Shown here piece by piece: positions 1-4,167 of a DNA stretch of 9,204 bases (position 1 is its first letter; the number at the start of each line of letters is the position of its first letter). Under the pieces are notes generated by a model that did not search any database, was not told the DNA's origin, and was given only the letters and a program-made list of their open reading frames with translations. A program made the translations under genes and the position numbers. Origin of the DNA: Pseudomonadota bacterium (GTDB taxonomy: Bacteria > Pseudomonadota > Gammaproteobacteria > Burkholderiales > JABEVD01); the NCBI GenBank assembly GCA_021811205.1, contig JAJZPK010000091.1, positions 1 through 9,204 of the forward strand. Reading direction: 5' to 3'.

Positions 1-53
1 CCCAAAACCGTCAAAACATATCAAGAAATATCAATGTAACTACTTGATTTTAA

Positions 54-127
54 TGGAGGCGGGGGTCGGAATCGAACCGGCGTCCACGGCTTTGCAGGCC
101 GCTGCATAACCACTCTGCCACCCCGCC
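54..127 (-). tRNA. tRNA-Cys (anticodon GCA)
   Basis: The minus strand folds as a complete tRNA. The acceptor stem is GGCGGGG (121-127) pairing with CCCCGCC (58-64). The discriminator is U (57), as is usual for tRNA-Cys, and the terminal CCA is encoded (54-56). The anticodon loop reads CTGCAAA, giving anticodon GCA for cysteine codons. The T arm contains GGTTCGATTCC. The gene is transcribed away from the hydroxylase, and its 3' end points toward the left edge of the window. Confidence 0.96.
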
Positions 128-163
128 AGATTTGATGCGGACTTCAACAGAAAAGCGAGCGCT

Positions 164-192
164 TTCCCTGAGCAAGTGCGGCATTCTATCAT
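164..192 (+). promoter_or_regulatory. Weak candidate promoter for the hydroxylase gene
   Basis: On the plus strand, TATCAT (187-192, five of six consensus bases) lies 17 bp after TTCCCT (164-169, only three of six). It would serve the hydroxylase gene starting at 251. Its -10 overlaps the -10 of the divergent tRNA promoter, so the two could compete. The poor -35 makes this tentative. Confidence 0.25.
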
Positions 193-211
193 CTGTCCTC
201 ATCTCGTTCAA
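183..211 (-). promoter_or_regulatory. Candidate sigma70 promoter for tRNA-Cys
   Basis: On the minus strand, a -35 TTGAAC (206-211) and a -10 TAGAAT (183-188, five of six consensus bases) are separated by exactly 17 bp. The -10 is followed by GCCGC, a GC-rich discriminator of the kind known at stringently controlled stable-RNA promoters. Transcription would begin near 176 and leave a 5' leader of about 50 nt before the mature tRNA. This is judged from the sequence only. Confidence 0.6.
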
Positions 212-250
212 TCCACTTTGATTTGAGCCCCCCTTGAGTTATCCTTGGCC

Positions 251-1249
251 ATGAATCAAATCATGAACATGCAGTCATACTACCATGCCATATTCTTCAC
301 GGCATTCCACCTGACCCGAGCGCTCACGGCGCCGATCCAGAGAGATTCGCTATTCTACTGGCCGTTTCTCATTTCCACGCTGGTCATCGCCCTGGCTGCA
401 CTGGCCTACTGGAAGCAACGCGGAATAGGCTCTGAACCGGGACGATTCGGGAAAGCGCTCTGGTGGCACAGATCGGCCAGGGCAGATTACCGGCTTTATT
501 TCGTCAATGCGCTCCTCTTGCCCGCATTTTTCGGACTCATGCTCTTCAACCAGCACGATGTCGTCGCCTGGCTGGACAGATTGCTGGGCTATTCCGGCCA
601 CGCGGCGGTCTCCTCATCGCTTGCGTGGAAATTCGTCTACACCCTGGTTTTCTTCATTGCCTACGATTTCGGCCGATTCGTGGCCCATTCCATGCTGCAC
701 GACATTCCCATCCTCTGGGAATTCCACAAGGTGCATCATTCCGCTCAGGTCCTGACCCCCATGACGGCATATCGAGCACACCCCGTCGATCTCCTGGTCA
801 TGGCGTGGGGCGGAACGATCGCAGTCGGACTGGTTTCATGGGGATTCAATCATCTTGCCGGGGCAGTGGTCGACGCCTATCTGTTTCTCGGGCTGCATGT
901 CCTGATCTGGATCAGCAACCTGATCGGCAACCTGCGCCACATGCCAGTCTGGATGACCTACGGACCCGCTCTCGGAAAATGGCTGGTCAGTCCAGCCCAT
1001 CACCAGCTTCATCACAGCTGCGAAGAAAGACATCTGGGCTGCAACAGGGGCTTCGATCTGGCCATATGGGACAGGCTTTACGGTACGCTCTATGTCCCTG
1101 CAGGACCCGAAGAGGAATACTCGATAGGGCTGGACGACGGGACGACCGAAGAATGGCAAACCGTCAGGCAGATGCTCTTCAGGCCATTCGCCGGCGCGGC
1201 AAGGATCGTACTGGATTCTGGCAGGCGAAGACTCAATGTCTGGCGCTGA
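251..1249 (+). CDS. Fatty acid hydroxylase / sterol desaturase family membrane protein
   Basis: This is a 332-residue integral membrane protein of the fatty acid hydroxylase superfamily (PF04116), which uses a histidine-bound di-iron centre to hydroxylate or desaturate lipid-like substrates. The histidine boxes are visible: HSMLH (residues 146-150), HKVHH (159-163) and HQLHH (251-255). A further conserved-looking HP lies at 177-178 and another His at 230. Hydrophobic segments lie near residues 36-54, 83-99, 127-145, 180-198 and 208-227, as expected for a membrane-embedded active site. An upstream TTG at 245 is in frame, but ATG 251 is preferred; no start has a strong Shine-Dalgarno. The substrate cannot be read from the sequence; members act on sterols, fatty acids, carotenoids or alkylglycerols. 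It is convergent with the mazF remnant, and I see no terminator in the 32-bp gap. Confidence 0.9.
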   Translation: MNQIMNMQSYYHAIFFTAFHLTRALTAPIQRDSLFYWPFLISTLVIALAALAYWKQRGIGSEPGRFGKALWWHRSARADYRLYFVNALLLPAFFGLMLFNQHDVVAWLDRLLGYSGHAAVSSSLAWKFVYTLVFFIAYDFGRFVAHSMLHDIPILWEFHKVHHSAQVLTPMTAYRAHPVDLLVMAWGGTIAVGLVSWGFNHLAGAVVDAYLFLGLHVLIWISNLIGNLRHMPVWMTYGPALGKWLVSPAHHQLHHSCEERHLGCNRGFDLAIWDRLYGTLYVPAGPEEEYSIGLDDGTTEEWQTVRQMLFRPFAGAARIVLDSGRRRLNVWR

Positions 1250-1281
1250 GCCTGCGGATTTTCTTCACCACGGCATCCCGA

Positions 1282-1604
1282 TCAGATCAGCCCCACCACC
1301 AGCAGCAAAGCCCTGTCTACGGATTTCATCTTTTCGTCATCGAGGCGGCCGAACGGCTCGCTGACTTTGGCACGTGGCAGGGTCGAATCTTGCCCACCAT
1401 GACTTGAGAAAGCGTGCGCAGACTGTTTTCAGGATTGGGCTCCACGGTCACACGGAACATTGCATTGCGCAGCTCGCTTGTCACCGGACAAAGCACTATG
1501 CTGTCCAAATCAGACAGCATGTTTGATTGAACAACCAGGGCCGGACGCGGTTTGCCATAGCAGCCTTGCAGGGAAACCGGCACCAGGTCGCCGCGCTGCA
1601 TCAT
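1282..1604 (-). pseudogene. mazF: MazF/PemK-family toxin, frameshifted
   Basis: MazF toxins are sequence-specific endoribonucleases that cut mRNA. The N-terminal part is a good match to the family: an opening MQRGDLVPV, then the family block GKPRPALVVQS, then CPVTSEL and SQVMVGKIR. After KIR (near 1383) the reading frame turns into a Ser-rich tail and stops at 1326. Shifting by one base restores the normal ending, LPRAKVSEPFGRLDDEKM followed by a hydrophobic tail and a stop at 1282-1284. One base therefore appears to be missing between about 1381 and 1385, where ATTCGACCCTG would be expected to read ATTCGAACCCTG. The start at 1604 forms an ATGA overlap with the antitoxin stop; an alternative ATG lies at 1610. 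Loss of the C-terminal third probably inactivates the toxin, unless this is a sequencing error. Confidence 0.85.
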
Positions 1605-1822
1605 TCCCATCCCTCAACCCGGGCTGCCACCTCTTCGATAAATCGCAACATTTCGGCTTCTGCCGAATCACCTTTCAGACTTCGGCACTCGCTTTGCACT
1701 TGCGCTGCGAACTCCGGTGTGCGAGCGCCGGGAACCCAGAACTGGACCGGGCGCAGCCCTGCAGCACGCATCCTCTGCCTGTGTCGCGCCACCTTGCCAG
1801 CTGTCTCTTTGATTGATTTCAT
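1601..1822 (-). CDS. mazE: MazE-like antitoxin (DUF3018 type)
   Basis: This 73-residue protein resembles the short antitoxins annotated as MazE-like (DUF3018, PF11455). The recognisable core is RHRQRMRAAGLRPVQFWVP (residues 14-32), followed by a TPEFAAQVQ helix and an acidic C-terminus. Such proteins bind and neutralise the MazF partner and usually repress their own operon. The stop codon overlaps the toxin ATG at 1604, the usual coupled arrangement. The toxin behind it is frameshifted, so this may be an antitoxin left without an active partner, or one that guards against homologous toxins elsewhere. It starts with ATG at 1822, without a strong Shine-Dalgarno. Confidence 0.82.
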   Translation of the reverse strand: MKSIKETAGKVARHRQRMRAAGLRPVQFWVPGARTPEFAAQVQSECRSLKGDSAEAEMLRFIEEVAARVEGWE

Positions 1823-1840
1823 GCTTTGCCCAAGTATGTT

Positions 1841-1858
1841 TCATGTCAGGTTACATGA
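1841..1858. promoter_or_regulatory. Candidate operator of the mazEF operon
   Basis: A perfect inverted repeat, TCATGT-N6-ACATGA, lies 18 bp upstream of the antitoxin start codon. Position and size fit an autoregulatory site for the antitoxin or the complex. No clean -35/-10 pair with normal spacing was found around it, so the promoter itself is not assigned. Confidence 0.4.
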
Positions 1859-1908
1859 TGCCAAACGTGCAGGAACTATCAACATCGAGCTGCATTTTCG
1901 CCATCCTC

Positions 1909-2634
1909 TCAATGCCCGGCGGTAAGACTGCGAATTTCCTTCACCGCGGCATTCACCCGGCTTTCGATCAGCTTTTCTCCCTCCTTGATCGAGCCCCCTT
2001 TCGGCGAGGAATCCGCGCCATTGGACGGGCCGGCTTCATCGCTCCTGTCCGCCCTCACCCCTTTTCCGTCCACCGCCATCAGCATCGACGTGTCTTCCCG
2101 ACCAGCATGACCGCCAGGCATCTTCATGTACACGGCCTTGACATGGAATACTCGCACGCCATACGGACGCGCCCCCTTGTCGAGTTCACTCGCGACCTTA
2201 GCGAGCATGCCCTGCCCTTCCCCATGGTCGCCCATGATGAGCACGTACTTGAAGCCTGCGGCAATCGCGCTCAGCGCCACATCCTCGATGACGGCCCCGT
2301 AGACGTCGATCCTCAGGCTGACAGATCCGGGATAGCGCATGTGGCCGCTGCGCTTTGCAGGATCTCCCGTTGGAGCAAAAGGCAATACAGGGTAGACAAG
2401 CGCATTGCCCAGCTTTTCAGCGATCATCCCTGCGAGGCGGTGCGCCATGAGATTGTGCTTGCCAAGCACCATGTGAGGGCCGTTCTGTTCGGTGCTTCCT
2501 GCATAGATGATTGCGATGTCGTCTCCCGCCTTGATCGCCGCAGAAACTTCAGGCCAGGTCATGTTCTCGATATAAACTTCCGCGCGGGCCGGCAGGATCA
2601 TGAAAAGTGCCAGCAAGGCGACCAGAATCCTCAT
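1909..2634 (-). CDS. Secreted creatininase-family amidohydrolase
   Basis: This 241-residue protein has a signal peptide (residues 1-18, ending ARA) and a creatininase-family fold (PF02633). Members are metal-dependent amidases acting on cyclic or linear C-N bonds. Visible motifs are STEQNGPHMVLGKHN (47-61), GDHGEGQ (135-141, giving the His-x-Glu pair H137/E139) and GGHAGREDTS (174-183). The C-terminal helix GGSIKEGEKLIESRV is also typical. In creatininase the first motif is EQH...TD, which supplies Glu, His and Asp ligands. Here it reads EQN...KHN, so one His is replaced by Asn (N51) and the Asp by His (H60). I recall this variant in a subset of family proteins, so the true substrate may not be creatinine. 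Its ATG overlaps the dgkA stop (ATGA), implying translational coupling. Confidence 0.85.
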   Translation of the reverse strand: MRILVALLALFMILPARAEVYIENMTWPEVSAAIKAGDDIAIIYAGSTEQNGPHMVLGKHNLMAHRLAGMIAEKLGNALVYPVLPFAPTGDPAKRSGHMRYPGSVSLRIDVYGAVIEDVALSAIAAGFKYVLIMGDHGEGQGMLAKVASELDKGARPYGVRVFHVKAVYMKMPGGHAGREDTSMLMAVDGKGVRADRSDEAGPSNGADSSPKGGSIKEGEKLIESRVNAAVKEIRSLTAGH

Positions 2635-2987
2635 TTGCTAACCGATGCGACCATGAGAAAAAAAACCAGGATGGAAGCCATGCTCAGCACGAGAACGGCG
2701 GCGGCTGCGCAATCTTTCGCGATCCTGACGAATTCGGCCTCATCCGGATGAAGACCGTCCAGGACATGTTCGATGGCCGTGTTGAAGAGTTCTGCGGCGA
2801 GCACAAGCGCAATCATGATCAGGACCAATGCGGACCAGAACAGGGCGGGATGAAAAAAGAACAGGGAAAGGCAAGCCAGAACCGCGGCGGCAATCTGGAA
2901 CCTGAAGCTCGATTCCTGACGGAATGCAATGAATATGCCCTGGATCGCGCATCGGAGCCTCTCCAGGAACCCCTTCCCCTTGTACAT
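2631..2987 (-). CDS. dgkA: Diacylglycerol kinase (DgkA family)
   Basis: This 118-residue integral membrane kinase phosphorylates diacylglycerol to phosphatidic acid with ATP; Gram-positive relatives act on undecaprenol. The signature ELFNTAIEHVLD (residues 66-77) and the following AKDCAAAAVL (90-99) are intact. Three hydrophobic helices lie at about 31-49, 51-67 and 95-115, the normal size and topology for the family. ATG 2987 is chosen because it lies 4 nt after the stop of the PIN toxin. The in-frame TTG at 3029 would overlap the toxin by 38 bp and add a basic extension. The gene is sandwiched between a toxin and a secreted hydrolase, an unusual place for a lipid kinase. Whether the substrate is diacylglycerol or a polyprenol cannot be told by eye. 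Confidence 0.9.
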   Translation of the reverse strand: MYKGKGFLERLRCAIQGIFIAFRQESSFRFQIAAAVLACLSLFFFHPALFWSALVLIMIALVLAAELFNTAIEHVLDGLHPDEAEFVRIAKDCAAAAVLVLSMASILVFFLMVASVSK

Positions 2988-2991
2988 CTTC

Positions 2992-3378
2992 TTACGCTTT
3001 CCTGATCGGACCGGGATATTTCGCGACAACCGGATCAGCAGTCAGCAACAGGACCCCCTCGACCATCGCCTGTGCCACAAGCATCCTGTCGAAAGGATCC
3101 TTGTGGATATCGGGCAGACCTTCAACGGCCACGGCATGTTCGCCGGCCACCGGCAATTCGACATAGCCGTTGTCAAGCAGTCCTCTCCTGACCAGCCTCG
3201 CATCGGCTTGAAAGTCGCTACGCCCAAGAGAGCTTTTGATCGCGATTTCCCACAGGCTTGCTGCGCTGAAGAGGAGCACATTTTCCTGCGCCTCGATCAG
3301 GGAACGGGCATCCAATGAAAGGCGATCCGGAGCACCTGCCGCCCAGAGCAGCAAGTGCGTATCCAGAAGCAGCTTCAT
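2992..3378 (-). CDS. vapC: PIN-domain toxin (VapC-like)
   Basis: This 128-residue PIN-domain protein is probably a Mg-dependent endoribonuclease toxin. Acidic residues expected in the active site are present: D6 in LLLDTHLLLW, E44 in SLWEIAIK, D94/D97 in KDPFDRML and D115 in LLTADP. The ending YPGPIRKA is the usual C-terminus of this subgroup. The protein is full length with no sign of decay, unlike the neighbouring MazF. Its ATG overlaps the antitoxin stop (ATGA), so the pair is translationally coupled. The stop at 2992-2994 is only 4 nt ahead of dgkA, so toxin and lipid kinase are probably on one transcript. Confidence 0.92.
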   Translation of the reverse strand: MKLLLDTHLLLWAAGAPDRLSLDARSLIEAQENVLLFSAASLWEIAIKSSLGRSDFQADARLVRRGLLDNGYVELPVAGEHAVAVEGLPDIHKDPFDRMLVAQAMVEGVLLLTADPVVAKYPGPIRKA

Positions 3379-3608
3379 GCGGCGAACAGTTTCTGGATTT
3401 CCGCGCTTCCCATCGTGTCGAAATCGTCCGGCACCCTGATTGCTCCGAGCATGAAGCCGAGCCTTCTTGCCCCATCAGGCGCGCTCAGCGGTACAACCTT
3501 GACGAGCGGTTTCCCGGACTTTGCGATCACGAAGGGTTCGCCCCTGGAAGCCTGTTCGACGAGCCTGGACAGGTGCGTCTTGGCCTCGTGAATATTGACG
3601 GTATGCAT
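3375..3608 (-). CDS. Phd/YefM-type antitoxin paired with the PIN toxin
   Basis: The protein is a type II antitoxin of the Phd/YefM family. The N-terminal DNA-binding part reads MHTVNIHEAKTHLSRLVEQA, followed by GEPFVIAKSGKPLVKVVPL. The C-terminal third, ending in DTMGSAEIQKLFAA, should wrap the toxin. An upstream in-frame ATG at 3626 would add six residues, but it lies inside the 17-bp palindrome and close to the predicted transcription start. ATG 3608 (77 residues) or ATG 3611 is therefore more likely. The gene ends in an ATGA overlap with the toxin. In this family the antitoxin, with the toxin, represses its own promoter. Confidence 0.88.
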   Translation of the reverse strand: MHTVNIHEAKTHLSRLVEQASRGEPFVIAKSGKPLVKVVPLSAPDGARRLGFMLGAIRVPDDFDTMGSAEIQKLFAA

Positions 3609-3622
3609 CATAATCTGACCCG

Positions 3623-3639
3623 ACATGACTAAGTCATGT
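3623..3639. promoter_or_regulatory. 17-bp palindrome, probable antitoxin operator
   Basis: Perfect 8-bp arms, ACATGACT and AGTCATGT, flank a single central base. The site covers the predicted transcription start of the antitoxin operon, so binding there would block initiation. That is the classical arrangement for Phd/YefM autorepression. The assignment to this antitoxin is inferred from position. Confidence 0.6.
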
Positions 3640-3640
3640 T

Positions 3641-3669
3641 AGTCTAGTTCATTCATGGATGCACGGCAA
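3641..3669 (-). promoter_or_regulatory. Candidate promoter of the antitoxin-vapC-dgkA run
   Basis: On the minus strand, TTGCCG (3664-3669, four of six) and TAGACT (3641-3646, four of six) are 17 bp apart. Initiation would fall near 3634, inside the adjacent palindrome. The -35 lies inside the 3' end of the upstream lipoprotein gene. No clear promoter is seen immediately before dgkA, so this may also drive dgkA and the creatininase-like gene. Confidence 0.5.
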
Positions 3670-4021
3670 GCGTCTTTACGCAAGGCACCCATCCCATGAC
3701 ATTGTCCCGGACAAGCGCTCCTTTCGCGACTTCCATGCCATTCACCTCGTGGGGAAAATTTCCGGGATCGTCGATCTTGACCCTGATCCCGTCACGTTTG
3801 GCCTCGATGACCGTGCCCTTTACCCAGTCGATTTCAGCAATGCCCACCGCATATTTCTTGCAGACATAGGCACCCGGCACGGCGCCCGCCTCGGCCTCCA
3901 GGCGCGTTCTTTCCATCGATCTTTCCTTCTCCAGGTCAGACATGTCCTGAGGCTTGACTGAAAAATAGGCACAGCCTGAGAGCATTATTACGAGTACGGG
4001 AACAAGATAGCGCATTTCCAT
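3653..4021 (-). CDS. Small orphan lipoprotein
   Basis: I do not recognise the family. From ATG 4021 the protein has 122 residues and begins with a short lipoprotein signal peptide, MRYLVPVLVIMLSGC, with lipobox LSGC and Cys at residue 17. The mature part starts with a charged helix rich in Glu and Arg (about 25-45). It is followed by a compact region with a few Cys (YVCKKY, WVPCVK) and a beta-like VKGTVIEAKRDGIRVKIDDPG segment. It is predicted to be membrane-anchored in the periplasm or at the inner leaflet of the outer membrane. Longer in-frame starts reach 4111, but they would bury the signal peptide; ATG 4015 is also possible. It lies between the polysaccharide operon and the toxin-antitoxin genes on the same strand, separated from the former by a palindrome, and may have its own promoter. 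Confidence 0.75.
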   Translation of the reverse strand: MEMRYLVPVLVIMLSGCAYFSVKPQDMSDLEKERSMERTRLEAEAGAVPGAYVCKKYAVGIAEIDWVKGTVIEAKRDGIRVKIDDPGNFPHEVNGMEVAKGALVRDNVMGWVPCVKTLAVHP

Positions 4022-4046
4022 TGACTGACTGATTGCAATAACCATA

Positions 4047-4075
4047 ATCTTATCCGGACCATCATGACTGCGCAA
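4047..4075 (-). promoter_or_regulatory. Candidate promoter of the orphan lipoprotein
   Basis: On the minus strand, TTGCGC (4070-4075) and TAAGAT (4047-4052) are separated by 17 bp, and initiation would lie about 20 nt before the chosen ATG at 4021. The match is moderate (three and four of six bases). It fits the idea that this gene is transcribed independently of the polysaccharide operon. Confidence 0.35.
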
Positions 4076-4112
4076 CAGGGTCAGGTCATATTCCGGGACA
4101 GGTCGACACATA

Positions 4113-4160
4113 CGGTGCCAGGTCTTGAATTATCAGCTGATAATTCAAGACCTGGCACCG
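4113..4160. repeat. 48-bp perfect palindrome, REP/RAYT-like
   Basis: Two 24-bp arms, GGTGCCAGGTCTTGAATTATCAG plus one flanking C (given here in two overlapping parts: CGGTGCCAGGTC and GGTCTTGAATTATCAG), are exact reverse complements with no spacer; the centre is between 4136 and 4137. The site begins 7 bp after the stop codon of the fusion gene. Neither side carries a T run, so it is not a standard terminator, although its RNA would form a very stable stem. From memory, sequences like TTCAAGACCTGRC occur at ends of elements carrying REP-associated tyrosine transposases. A related CAGGTC word recurs at 4082 and 4099. No transposase gene is present here. Confidence 0.7.
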
Positions 4161-4167
4161 CGATGGG

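Noticed and set aside
463..1407. A 314-residue open frame on the plus strand
   Set aside because: It is an out-of-frame shadow of the hydroxylase gene, which carries all the histidine boxes; the shadow has low-complexity Arg/Pro-rich content.
1813..2751. A 312-residue open frame on the plus strand
   Set aside because: It is antisense to the creatininase-like gene and part of dgkA, which both have clear family motifs and coupled starts.
2988..3029. N-terminal extension of dgkA from TTG 3029
   Set aside because: It would overlap the toxin gene by 38 bp and adds only a basic extension; ATG 2987 gives the normal family length and sits 4 nt after the toxin stop.
4113..4160. The 48-bp palindrome as a standard intrinsic terminator
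   Set aside because: There is no T tract after the stem on either strand; a repeat element or mRNA-stabilising stem is more likely.
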